This document shows positions 54,906 through 63,373 of a stretch of 64,000 nt of DNA, in pieces. Source of the DNA: Ruegeria arenilitoris (GTDB taxonomy: Bacteria; Pseudomonadota; Alphaproteobacteria; Rhodobacterales; Rhodobacteraceae); assembly GCF_013030985.1 (NCBI RefSeq), contig NZ_WPYP01000006.1:62001-126000 (forward strand), in the 5' to 3' direction. The position numbers and the translations under genes are program-made. Position 1 is the stretch's first letter, and each line of letters opens with the position of its first letter. Under the pieces are notes generated by a model. It searched no databases. It was not told where the DNA came from and saw only the letters and a list, made by a program, of their open reading frames with translations.

Positions 54906-55469
54906 ATGTTCATCCAGACCGAATCCACGCCGAACCCCGCAACGCTGAAATTCCTGCCCGGCCAGATCGTTCTGGAGGCTGGAACCGCTGACTTTCCTTC
55001 GGCGGAAGCCGGAGAAAGATCACCCCTTGCCAAGCGCATCTTTGCGGTCAGCGGTGTGACCGGCGTATTCCTGGGCAATGACTTCGTGACTGTGACCAAA
55101 TCTGACGACGTTCAGTGGGATCACATCAAGCCCGCCATTCTGGGCGCAGTGATGGAGCATTTCCAGTCCGGTCAACCGGTGCTGGGCTCGGACGCGCAGG
55201 CCGCTTCGGGACACGCCGAACACACTGGTGAAGACGCCGAAATCGTCAATCAGATCAAAGATCTGCTGGACAGCCGCGTGCGTCCGGCGGTGGCTCAGGA
55301 CGGGGGTGACATCACCTTCCACGGGTTCGACCGGGGCGTTGTTTACCTGCACATGCAGGGCGCCTGCGCGGGCTGCCCGTCCTCGACCCTGACGCTGAAA
55401 ATGGGGATCGAGAACCTGCTGCGCCACTACATTCCAGAGGTGACCGAGGTGCGCCCCGTTGCCGTCTGA
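54906..55469 (+). CDS. nfuA: NifU/Nfu-family Fe-S cluster carrier protein
   Basis: A 187-residue two-domain Nfu protein. The N-terminal Nfu_N domain begins MFIQTESTPNPATLKFLPG; the C-terminal NifU-like domain carries the cluster-binding CAGC in QGACAGCPSSTLTLKMGIE. It delivers Fe-S clusters to target proteins. Its own promoter with an Irr-type box suggests iron control separate from the genes upstream. It overlaps the start of tsaB by 11 bp. Confidence 0.92.
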   Translation: MFIQTESTPNPATLKFLPGQIVLEAGTADFPSAEAGERSPLAKRIFAVSGVTGVFLGNDFVTVTKSDDVQWDHIKPAILGAVMEHFQSGQPVLGSDAQAASGHAEHTGEDAEIVNQIKDLLDSRVRPAVAQDGGDITFHGFDRGVVYLHMQGACAGCPSSTLTLKMGIENLLRHYIPEVTEVRPVAV

Positions 55470-56043
55470 TCCACTGATTCTGGCGTTTGATACATCGGCC
55501 GCGCATTGCGCGGCCGCTTTGTTGCGGGGTGACAGCATCCTCGTGTCCCGCACCGAATCCATGTCTCGTGGTCAGGCTGAGCGGCTGATGCCACTGCTGC
55601 AAGAGGTTCTGGCCGAAGCGGGCTGTACCTGGCGTGACTTGACCGCCATTGGTGTTGGGATCGGTCCGGGGAATTTCACCGGCATCCGTATCTCGGTCTC
55701 TGCCGCGCGGGGATTGGCCTTGGGTCTTGGAATTCCGGCCGTGGGCGTTTCGGGCTTCGACGCGTTGGCCGCAACCGGGGACGGATTGCCCGCAATCCGC
55801 GCCCCGCGCGAACAGGTCTATGTCGTGCTGCCCGGGCAAGATCCGGCGCTAATGGCGCAGGAACAGGCAGAATCACTCGGCCCCCTGATCCTGAATGATG
55901 ACGCAGACGCTCAGGTGCGGGCTATCGCTCGGCTGGCGGCGCAAAACTGGCAGAGCGTTACCACAGCCCCGGCCCCGCTGTATGTGCGGCCCGCAGATGC
56001 AGCCCCGTCAAAAGATACGCCACCCGTTTTGTTGGACGGATGA
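55459..56043 (+). CDS. tsaB: tRNA threonylcarbamoyladenosine biosynthesis protein TsaB
   Basis: A 194-residue ASKHA-fold partner of TsaD and TsaE in t6A37 tRNA modification. The start LILAFDTSAAHCAAALL, the GVGIGPGNFTGIRISVSAARGLA segment (first part visible as GIGPGNFTGIR) and GVSGFDAL are diagnostic. The start codon is TTG at 55459, inside the end of nfuA. The C-terminus overlaps rimI by 4 bp, the common tsaB-rimI arrangement. Confidence 0.93.
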   Translation: MPSDPLILAFDTSAAHCAAALLRGDSILVSRTESMSRGQAERLMPLLQEVLAEAGCTWRDLTAIGVGIGPGNFTGIRISVSAARGLALGLGIPAVGVSGFDALAATGDGLPAIRAPREQVYVVLPGQDPALMAQEQAESLGPLILNDDADAQVRAIARLAAQNWQSVTTAPAPLYVRPADAAPSKDTPPVLLDG

Positions 56044-56453
56044 CCCCGCAGGATCTGGCCTATACCCACGCGGCGGCCTTTACCCAGTCGCGCCCCTGGA
56101 CGGATCAGGAATTCGCCGATCTGCTGGACAATCGATTCACTTACGTTGTTGGGAACGCTGAATCTTTTGCCCTATTCCAAGTCATCGCGGATGAGGCGGA
56201 ACTGCTCACCATCGCGACCCATCCCAGTCATCAACGGCAAGGTCTGGCGCTAAAAACCATGCAGGAATGGCACGCGAAAGCCCAAAACCTGGGCGCAACC
56301 CGCGCCTTTCTGGACGTCGCGTCAAACAATTACCCCGCCATCGCCCTGTATGAACGGTATGGATACACGCCCTGCGGCCTGCGCAAGGGCTACTATTTGC
56401 GCGAAAACGCTGAAAAAGTCGATGCCGTCGTCATGGAATGCAACCTCGTCTGA
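56040..56453 (+). CDS. rimI: Ribosomal protein S18 alanine N-acetyltransferase RimI
   Basis: A 137-residue GNAT acetyltransferase. The acetyl-CoA motif A reads LLTIATHPSHQRQGLALKTM near residues 60-80 and the C-terminal NYPAIALYERYGYTPCGLRKGYY is typical of RimI. It acetylates the N-terminal alanine of S18 and possibly others. The ATG overlaps the tsaB stop (ATGA). Confidence 0.9.
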   Translation: MTPQDLAYTHAAAFTQSRPWTDQEFADLLDNRFTYVVGNAESFALFQVIADEAELLTIATHPSHQRQGLALKTMQEWHAKAQNLGATRAFLDVASNNYPAIALYERYGYTPCGLRKGYYLRENAEKVDAVVMECNLV

Positions 56454-56612
56454 GGGCCAACTCTGCTTTTTTTAGACCATCCGGTCAAAAATCAGTTGAC
56501 CGCACCGGTTGCAAACGTCCTTAATTCCCGCCATCACAACAGTTATGCTCGCTCGCAGTGGGTAAACGGGGCTATCTTGGCTCCAACCGACAATAACAAA
56601 CGGGAGTATGAA

Positions 56613-57611
56613 ATGACCCTGATGAAATCCTTGATGGGCGCTGCCGCCGCCGTCGCGCTGACTGCTGGTGCGGCGCTGGCCGAACCGGCCCTGATCTTTG
56701 ACCTGGGCGGCAAGTTCGACAAGTCGTTCAACGAAGCTGCGCATAACGGCGCGTCGCGTTGGGCCGAGGAAACCGGCGGTACCTACCGTGAGATCGAACT
56801 GCAATCCGAAGCCCAGCGCGAGCAGGCCCTGCGCCGCTTTGCCGAAGCTGGCCTGAGCCCGATCATCACCATGGGTTTCGCAATGGCCGATCCGCTCAGC
56901 ACGGTTGTCGGCGACTACCCCGACACGAAATTTGTCGTGGTCGACGTGAACTGGCTGGACGCGCCGAACCTGCGTCAGGTTGGTTTTGCCGAGCATGAAG
57001 GCTCGTATCTGGTTGGTATGATGGCCGCCATGGCCTCGGAATCCGGCACAATCGGTTTCATTGGCGGTATGGATGTTCCGCTGATCCGTCACTTCGGCTG
57101 CGGCTATGCGCAAGGCGCCAAAGCGGTGAACCCGGATATCAACGTGGTTGCAAACATGACCGGCACCACCCCGGCTGCATGGAACGACCCGGTGAAAGGG
57201 TCCGAGCTGACCAAGGCGCAGATCAGCCAGGGCGCTGACGTGGTTTATGCCGCAGCTGGCGGCACCGGCGTTGGTGTTCTGCAAACCGCAGCCGACGAAG
57301 GCATCCTGTCGATCGGTGTGGACAGCAACCAGAACCACCTGCACCCGGGCAAGGTTCTGACCTCGATGCTGAAACGCGTTGACGTCGCCGTCTACGACGC
57401 GATGAACGCAGGCAACGACCTGGAAACCGGCGTGTTCGCCATGGGTCTGGCCGAAGACGGTGTTGGCGTTGCGATGGACGAAAACAACGCCGCGCTGGTC
57501 TCGGATGAGATGAAAGCAGCCGTTGAAAAAGCCCGTCAGGACATCATTGACGGCAACGTCAGCGTTGTCAGCTATTACGAGAACGACAGCTGCCCGGCAC
57601 TGCAGTTCTGA
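56613..57611 (+). CDS. BMP-family ABC transporter substrate-binding protein
   Basis: A 332-residue periplasmic protein of the basic membrane protein (BMP/Med) group, with a Sec signal peptide (MTLMKSLMGAAAAVALTAGAALA) and no lipobox. DLGGKFDKSFNEAAHNGA and VDVNWLDAPNLRQVGFAEHEGSYLVG (shown in part by QVGFAEHEGSYLVG) are the family motifs. Related proteins bind purine nucleosides. It heads an operon with two permeases and a double ATPase; a terminator-like hairpin separates it from the ATPase gene. CGGGAG precedes the ATG. Confidence 0.9.
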   Translation: MTLMKSLMGAAAAVALTAGAALAEPALIFDLGGKFDKSFNEAAHNGASRWAEETGGTYREIELQSEAQREQALRRFAEAGLSPIITMGFAMADPLSTVVGDYPDTKFVVVDVNWLDAPNLRQVGFAEHEGSYLVGMMAAMASESGTIGFIGGMDVPLIRHFGCGYAQGAKAVNPDINVVANMTGTTPAAWNDPVKGSELTKAQISQGADVVYAAAGGTGVGVLQTAADEGILSIGVDSNQNHLHPGKVLTSMLKRVDVAVYDAMNAGNDLETGVFAMGLAEDGVGVAMDENNAALVSDEMKAAVEKARQDIIDGNVSVVSYYENDSCPALQF

Positions 57612-57621
57612 TATCGCGCGG

Positions 57622-57643
57622 GGCGGGGGGTTTGACCCCCGCC
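57622..57643 (+). terminator. Terminator-like hairpin after the substrate-binding gene
   Basis: GGCGGGGG / CCCCCGCC with a 6-base loop forms a strong 8-bp stem 10 bp after the stop codon, without a following T run. Such hairpins after binding-protein genes typically stabilise the upstream mRNA and lower downstream expression. Confidence 0.6.
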
Positions 57644-57699
57644 TCGCATCCACTCTGCTGCGCGGTCCGCGCGGCCCTTCGGCAATCTGAGGACAAAAC

Positions 57700-59229
57700 A
57701 TGACCGTCCCCGCCATTGAGCTCAAAGGGATTTCCAAAGCCTTTGGGCCGGTTCAGGCCAACAAAGACATTTCCATCAGCGTCGCCCCCGGCACGATCCA
57801 TGGGATCATCGGTGAAAACGGTGCGGGCAAATCCACGCTGATGAGCATTCTCTACGGGTTTTACAAAGCCGATAAAGGTGAGATCTGGATCAACGGCACC
57901 AAGACCGACATCCCTGACAGCCAGGCGGCGATTGCGGCGGGTATCGGGATGGTGTTCCAGCATTTCAAGCTGGTCGAGAATTTCACCGTTCTGGAAAACA
58001 TCGTTCTGGGCGCCGAGGATGGCGGGCTTCTGGCCCCGTCTTTGTCCAAGGCCCGCAAGGAACTGAAAGAGCTGGAAGAAGAATACGAGCTGTTCGTCGA
58101 CCCCGACAAACGCATCGACGAGATCGGCGTGGGGATGCAGCAGCGGGTCGAAATTCTGAAGGCGCTGTACCGCAAGGCCGAGATCCTGATCCTCGACGAA
58201 CCCACCGGCGTTCTGACCCCGGCCGAGGCGGATCAGCTGTTCCGCATCCTCGACCGGCTGCGGGCCGAAGGGAAGACGATCATCGTGATCACGCACAAAC
58301 TGCGTGAGATCATGGAAAACACCGACACTGTTTCGGTCATGCGACGCGGGCAGATGACGGCGACGGTCAAAACCGCCGAGACCAGCCCGGAAGAACTGGC
58401 CGAGCTGATGGTGGGCCGCAAGGTTCTGCTGCAGGTCGACAAGGTGCCTGCGAAACCTGGCAAACCCATTCTTGAGGTCGAAAACCTGCGCGTCTTCGAT
58501 CAGGCGGGTGTTGAGCGGGTCAAAGGCATCGATCTGACCGTGCGGGCCGGGGAAATCGTCGGCATCGCCGGTGTTGCGGGTAATGGTCAGTCCGAACTGC
58601 TGGAAGTTCTGGGCGGGATGCGTCCGGGTCAGGGCTTGATCAAGCTGAACGGTGCACCCCTAGCGCTTAGCGGGCACGGGTCTGACGGACAGGCCCGCCG
58701 CGCGCAACACATCGCCCATGTGCCCGAGGACCGCCAGCGCGAAGGGCTGATCATGGACTTCCACGCGTGGGAGAACGTGGCCTTCGGCTATCACCGCGAC
58801 CCGGCCTATCAGCGCGGCATATTCATGGACAACGCCGCCCTGCGCGCCGACACCGAAGCCAAGATCGAAAAATTCGATGTGCGCCCGCCCAATGGCTGGC
58901 TGACCGCCAAGAGCTTCTCGGGCGGTAACCAGCAGAAAATCGTCGTCGCGCGCGAGATTGAACGCAACCCGGACCTGCTGCTGGTCGGCCAGCCTACCCG
59001 TGGTGTGGACATCGGCGCGATCGAGTTCATTCATAAACAGATCGTCGCCCTGCGCGATCAGGGTAAAGCGATCTTGTTGGTCTCGGTCGAGCTTGAGGAA
59101 ATCTTCTCGCTGTCCGACCGGATCGCGGTGATGTTTGACGGACATATCATGGGCGAGCGTCTGCCCCATGAGACAGATGAAAAAGAACTGGGCCTGCTGA
59201 TGGCCGGTGTTGCGGGAGAGGCCGCGTAA
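57700..59229 (+). CDS. Nucleoside-type ABC transporter, double ATPase
   Basis: A 509-residue ATPase with two nucleotide-binding domains, as in sugar and nucleoside importers (RbsA/NupA type). Domain 1 has Walker A GENGAGKST, signature VGMQQRVEILKAL and Walker B ILILDEPTG; domain 2 has the degenerate Walker A GVAGNGQSELL and signature FSGGNQQKIVVARE, typical of this family. It pairs with the two permeases that follow with a 1-bp gap and then a 1-bp overlap. Confidence 0.92.
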   Translation: MTVPAIELKGISKAFGPVQANKDISISVAPGTIHGIIGENGAGKSTLMSILYGFYKADKGEIWINGTKTDIPDSQAAIAAGIGMVFQHFKLVENFTVLENIVLGAEDGGLLAPSLSKARKELKELEEEYELFVDPDKRIDEIGVGMQQRVEILKALYRKAEILILDEPTGVLTPAEADQLFRILDRLRAEGKTIIVITHKLREIMENTDTVSVMRRGQMTATVKTAETSPEELAELMVGRKVLLQVDKVPAKPGKPILEVENLRVFDQAGVERVKGIDLTVRAGEIVGIAGVAGNGQSELLEVLGGMRPGQGLIKLNGAPLALSGHGSDGQARRAQHIAHVPEDRQREGLIMDFHAWENVAFGYHRDPAYQRGIFMDNAALRADTEAKIEKFDVRPPNGWLTAKSFSGGNQQKIVVAREIERNPDLLLVGQPTRGVDIGAIEFIHKQIVALRDQGKAILLVSVELEEIFSLSDRIAVMFDGHIMGERLPHETDEKELGLLMAGVAGEAA

Positions 59230-59230
59230 C

Positions 59231-60325
59231 ATGGATAAAATGCCCAAATGGGCCGATGTCGTCCTGATCCCGCTGATCAGCTTGATACTGGCCACTATCC
59301 TTTCAGCGCTGGTGATCCTCGCCATCGGTGAGAACCCACTCGAGGCGGTGAACCTGATGGTCACCGGCGCGCTGGGATCGACCTATGGCTGGGGCTATAC
59401 GCTCTATTACGCGACCAACTTCATGTTCACCGGGCTGGCGGTGGCGGTCGCCTTCCACGCGCGGCTGTTCAACATCGGTGGTGAAGGTCAGGCGATGCTG
59501 GGCGGGCTTGGCGTTGCCATGGTCTGCCTATACATCCCGTGGCCGCACTGGAGTATCGCCCTGCTCGGCGCCGGGCTTGCTGCGGCCCTGTTCGGTGCGG
59601 CTTGGGCCGCGATCCCGGCCTATCTGCAGGCCAAACGCGGAAGCCATATCGTGATCACCACGATCATGTTCAACTTCATCGCGGCGGCCTTCCTGAACTA
59701 TATGCTGGTCAACGTGATGCGCCCGCAGGGCTCGCAAGACCCGGCAACGGCACGTTTCCCCGAGGCGGTGCACCTACCGACCTTCCAGTCGATGTTCTCG
59801 ACCGCCGAAAACGCGGTATTTCGCGGTGCACCTGCGAATATCTCGTTCTTCGTGGCGGTTCTGGCCTGTTTCGTCGTCTGGGCGCTGATCTGGCGCACGC
59901 GGCTGGGCTATGAAATCCGCGCCTATGGCCATTCTGAAACCGGCGCTGTCTACGCAGGGATTTCGCCGGTTCGCATCACCATCGTCGCGATGCTGATCTC
60001 GGGCGCTCTGGCCGGAATGATGGCCATCAACAACGTTATGGGCGAAGCGGAACGTCTGGTTCTGAATTCCACCGAGGGCGCGGGCTTTATCGGTATCGCC
60101 GTTGCGCTGATGGGGCGGTCACATCCTTTTGGCGTGTTCCTCGCGGCGCTGCTGTTCGGGTTCCTGTATCAGGGCGGTGCCGAGCTGGCGCTGTGGACCT
60201 CGATCCCGCGCGAGCTCATCGTAGTCATTCAGGCGCTGGTGATCCTGTTCACCGGAGCGTTGGACAACATGGTCAGGATGCCGCTTGAAAAGCTGTTCCT
60301 GAGCCTGCGGAAGGGGGCAGAGTGA
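59231..60325 (+). CDS. Nucleoside-type ABC transporter permease 1
   Basis: A 364-residue inner-membrane permease of the BPD_transp_2 family. Conserved features are ARLFNIGGEGQAMLGGLG and GAVYAGISPVRITIVAMLISGALAG (shown in part by YAGISPVRI), with NVMGEAERLVLNSTEGAGFI before the last helices. The ATG at 59231 is right after the ATPase stop. Together with the next gene it forms the membrane channel. Confidence 0.92.
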   Translation: MDKMPKWADVVLIPLISLILATILSALVILAIGENPLEAVNLMVTGALGSTYGWGYTLYYATNFMFTGLAVAVAFHARLFNIGGEGQAMLGGLGVAMVCLYIPWPHWSIALLGAGLAAALFGAAWAAIPAYLQAKRGSHIVITTIMFNFIAAAFLNYMLVNVMRPQGSQDPATARFPEAVHLPTFQSMFSTAENAVFRGAPANISFFVAVLACFVVWALIWRTRLGYEIRAYGHSETGAVYAGISPVRITIVAMLISGALAGMMAINNVMGEAERLVLNSTEGAGFIGIAVALMGRSHPFGVFLAALLFGFLYQGGAELALWTSIPRELIVVIQALVILFTGALDNMVRMPLEKLFLSLRKGAE

Positions 60326-61335
60326 TGGAGTTCTTCGTAACACTCATCCAGGTCCTCGATTCGACGATCCGTCTGGCTACGCCGCTGCTGCTGGCCTGTC
60401 TGGCGGGGCTGTATTCCGAACGCGCCGGCATTTTCGACATCGGTCTTGAAGGCAAGATGCTGATGTCGGCCTTTTTCTCGGCGGCGGTTGCCGCTGTGAC
60501 CGGGTCGGTCTGGCTGGGCCTGCTGGCAGGCATCGCATCCTCGCTGGTTCTGTCCGGATTGCATGGGCTGGCCTCGATCACCTTCAGGGGCAATCAGTTG
60601 ATTTCGGGTGTCGCGATCAACTTCCTTGCATCTGGCCTTACCGTGTTGATCGCACAAAGCTGGTTCAAGCAGGGCGGGCGTACGCCTTCTCTCTTCGGCG
60701 GAGCTCGATTCGAATCCGCAGAGTTCCCTTATGCAATCGGCCCCGAAGATGCTGAGCTGACTGGGCAACCGGTTTCTGAACTGATGTCTGACGCCAATTC
60801 AGTTCACATGGTGTACTCCGAGCTGCTATCCGGTCATTCCATCTTGGTCTACGTGGCCTTCCTCATGGTCCCGCTGACATGGTGGATTCTGTACCGCACC
60901 CGGTTCGGGCTGCGTCTGCGCGCGGTGGGTGAAAACCCGGCGGCCGTGGATACCGCCGGTGTCTCAGTCGTCGGCCTGCGCTTTGCCGCCGTCGCCATCT
61001 GCGGCGTGTTGTGCGGGATCGCTGGTGCGTATCTTGCCACCGCCCTGCAGGCCGGGTTCGTCAAGGAGATGACCGCCGGGCGCGGGTTCATCGCTCTGGC
61101 CGCGCTGATCTTTGCGAAGTGGCGGCCATGGCACGCGATGTGGGCCTGTCTTCTGTTCGGTCTGCTGCAGGCGATTGCACTGCGGTTCCAGAACATCGAT
61201 CTGGGTGGCGTGGTCATTCCGGTGCAAGTCATGGACGCACTGCCCTATATCCTGACCGTGGTCATTCTGGCCGGGTTCGTCGGCAAAGCTGTGCCACCGC
61301 GCGCCGGTGGCGAGCCATATGTGAAAGAGCGCTGA
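60325..61335 (+). CDS. Nucleoside-type ABC transporter permease 2
   Basis: A 336-residue permease paralogous to the previous one, shorter at the N-terminus: RAGIFDIGLEGKMLMSAF, then AVGENPAAVDTAGVSVV and GAYLATALQAGFVKEMTAG. The ATG at 60325 is chosen (a GTG precedes it by one codon) and overlaps the upstream stop by one base. Last gene of the transporter operon; the intergenic stretch that follows begins with two inverted repeats. Confidence 0.92.
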   Translation: MEFFVTLIQVLDSTIRLATPLLLACLAGLYSERAGIFDIGLEGKMLMSAFFSAAVAAVTGSVWLGLLAGIASSLVLSGLHGLASITFRGNQLISGVAINFLASGLTVLIAQSWFKQGGRTPSLFGGARFESAEFPYAIGPEDAELTGQPVSELMSDANSVHMVYSELLSGHSILVYVAFLMVPLTWWILYRTRFGLRLRAVGENPAAVDTAGVSVVGLRFAAVAICGVLCGIAGAYLATALQAGFVKEMTAGRGFIALAALIFAKWRPWHAMWACLLFGLLQAIALRFQNIDLGGVVIPVQVMDALPYILTVVILAGFVGKAVPPRAGGEPYVKER

Positions 61336-61679
61336 CAGGTCCAGTTCCGAACACCTGTCGGTCCAGTTCGCCGCGGTGCCGCATGTAGAGTTGATTTTAC
61401 ATGCGGCAACCGCTCTAAAGGGGTATGAATGTGTTTCCTGCTATAGCCCAGATCGGATTGTCCCACATCAGGGCGCCGGAAACACAAAAACGCCCGCCTT
61501 CCGGGTGTCTTCCCATTCTTCAGCCAAATCGGATTTTCGGGTGTCTGCCCGAGCGTACGATATTCGCCATGTGGCCGTGGGATTTGTTCCCGGCGCGCCG
61601 CATAAACGCCTCACCCATATGGTTTGAGACAGCCCGGGTCGCCCAAGGTGGCGCGGCCGCTCTCATCCGGTAATTCCAC
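61336..61679. other. Repeat-rich intergenic stretch without genes
   Basis: The 344 bp between the transporter operon and the TSUP permease. It holds a 7-bp dyad (GACAGGT at 61334-61340, ACCTGTC at 61353-61359), a direct repeat GGTCCAGTTC at about 61339 and 61360, and a strong hairpin at 61377-61408. The rest (61420-61679) has short open frames with no family resemblance or strong ribosome-binding site; I see no gene or tRNA there. Confidence 0.5.
61377..61408. repeat. Strong intergenic inverted repeat
   Basis: TGCCGCATGTA / TACATGCGGCA, a perfect 11-bp stem with a 10-base loop, extendable by GCGGT/ACCGC with one bulged base. It lies about 40 bp after the permease stop. It could end transcription or be a dispersed palindromic element; the lack of a T run argues for the second or for Rho-linked action. 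Confidence 0.6.
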
Positions 61680-62600
61680 ATGCAGATTTACCTTCCTATC
61701 GCCGAAGTCTCCGTCAATGCCTTTTTGCTTTTGGGGCTGGGCGGGATGGTCGGTATCCTGTCCGGCATGTTCGGCGTGGGCGGCGGGTTCCTGATGACGC
61801 CGCTGCTGTTTTTCATCGGCATCCCCCCAGCCGTCGCCGTCGCAACCGAAGCCAACCAGATCGTTGCCTCGTCCTTTTCCGGTGTCTTGGCGCATTTCCG
61901 ACGAAGGACGGTGGACCTAAGAATGGGCACGGTCCTGTTAACCGGAGGGTTAATTGGCGCTGCCCTTGGCGTAGTGGTGTTCAACTATCTCAAAAGCCTG
62001 GGCCAGGTCGATCTGCTGGTGACGCTGTGTTACGTCGTCTTCCTTGGCGTGGTCGGCGGCCTGATGTTCATCGAAAGCCTGCGGGCGCTGCGCAAGGCTA
62101 AAAAGGGCGGCGGCGCGCCCGCAAAACGGCGTCAGCGAGGCTGGGTTCACGCCATGCCGTTTAAGATGCGCTTTCGCACGTCGGGCCTCTATATCTCGGT
62201 CATTCCGCCGATGATGGTCGGGCTGTGCGTCGGCGTGCTGTCGGCGATCATGGGGGTCGGCGGCGGCTTTATCATGGTACCGGCGATGATCTACCTGCTT
62301 GGCATGCCCACCAAAGTCGTGGTTGGCACCTCGCTGTTTCAGATCATCTTCGTGACGGCTTTCACCACCATGCTGCACGCCACCACGAACTATACGGTCG
62401 ATATCGTTCTGGCGGTTCTGCTGCTGGTCGGGGGTGTCGTGGGCGCACAGATCGGCACAGTGATCGGCGCACGGATGCCGGCCGAGCAACTGCGGGTTCT
62501 TCTGGCGGCACTGGTTCTGGTGGTCTGCGGCAAGCTGGCGCTGGACCTGCTGATCGAACCGTCCGAGCTCTACTCGCTTGGCAGCGAAGGGGGCCACTGA
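61680..62600 (+). CDS. TSUP-family sulfite/sulfonate exporter-type permease
   Basis: A 306-residue TauE/SafE family membrane protein with the internal duplication typical of TSUP: GMFGVGGGFLMTPLLFFIG in the first half and IMGVGGGFIMVPAMIYLLG in the second. Eight or so helices are expected. TSUP proteins move sulfite, sulfonates or sulfoacetate outward. It is followed 2 bp later by a TIGR02186 gene, a pairing that recurs in alphaproteobacteria. Confidence 0.9.
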   Translation: MQIYLPIAEVSVNAFLLLGLGGMVGILSGMFGVGGGFLMTPLLFFIGIPPAVAVATEANQIVASSFSGVLAHFRRRTVDLRMGTVLLTGGLIGAALGVVVFNYLKSLGQVDLLVTLCYVVFLGVVGGLMFIESLRALRKAKKGGGAPAKRRQRGWVHAMPFKMRFRTSGLYISVIPPMMVGLCVGVLSAIMGVGGGFIMVPAMIYLLGMPTKVVVGTSLFQIIFVTAFTTMLHATTNYTVDIVLAVLLLVGGVVGAQIGTVIGARMPAEQLRVLLAALVLVVCGKLALDLLIEPSELYSLGSEGGH

Positions 62601-62602
62601 TC

Positions 62603-63370
62603 ATGCTGAAACGCCTGATTGCCCTGCTGATCCTGTGCTGCACCCCTGCCTTTGCGGTGGACGAGCAGGTTGTGCTGGGTCTCAGCCAGGATCGCGTTGC
62701 CATCACCGCGACCTTTGACGGCTCGGAAATCCTGATTTTTGGGGCCGTCAAACGGGAAACACCCATTCCGCCCGGTCCGCCGCTTGAGGTGATCGTGGCC
62801 GTGGCCGGGCCGTCCGGCCCGGTGATGGTCCGGCGCAAGGCTCGCAAAATCGGGATCTGGGTCAATACCGATAGCGTTCTGGTCGACCTTGCGCCCAGCT
62901 TTTACGCCGTTGCCACCAGCGGGCCGCTGGACGATATCCTCTCGGATACCGAGGATCTGCGCTATCGCATTTCAATTGAACGGGCCATCCGCTCGGTCGG
63001 GGCAGCAATGCATATCCGTGGCGCGCAATCCTTTGCGGATGCCGTGGTGCGTATACGCGAGGATGAGGGGCTGTATTCGATCCGCGAAAACACCGTGGCG
63101 GTAGACGAACAGACCCTGTTCCGTACCTCGATCGCAATGCCAGCCGACCTGACCGAGGGCGACTACAAGGCGCGTATCTTCCTGACCCGCGGCAAAGAGG
63201 TCGTCTCGCAATTCGAGACCACAATCGACGTGCGCAAGGTCGGGTTGGAGAGGTTCCTCTACAACCTGTCCCGCCAGCAACCGGTCTGGTACGGGCTGAT
63301 GTCGCTGGTCATCGCGATTGCGGCTGGTTGGGGTGCCTCGACGGCATTCCGGCTGTTGCGCGAAAACTGA
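62603..63370 (+). CDS. TIGR02186 family exported membrane-anchored protein
   Basis: A 255-residue protein with an N-terminal signal peptide (MLKRLIALLILCCTPAFA), a largely beta-rich periplasmic domain, and one C-terminal membrane helix (about 228-250) with a short basic tail. GSEILIFGAVKRETPIPPG and VVVAVAGPSG-type strands fit the TIGR02186 family, which is found mostly next to TSUP permeases. It probably assists the permease, but its role is not known. The TSUP stop is 2 bp upstream. Confidence 0.82.
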   Translation: MLKRLIALLILCCTPAFAVDEQVVLGLSQDRVAITATFDGSEILIFGAVKRETPIPPGPPLEVIVAVAGPSGPVMVRRKARKIGIWVNTDSVLVDLAPSFYAVATSGPLDDILSDTEDLRYRISIERAIRSVGAAMHIRGAQSFADAVVRIREDEGLYSIRENTVAVDEQTLFRTSIAMPADLTEGDYKARIFLTRGKEVVSQFETTIDVRKVGLERFLYNLSRQQPVWYGLMSLVIAIAAGWGASTAFRLLREN

Positions 63371-63373
63371 CGC

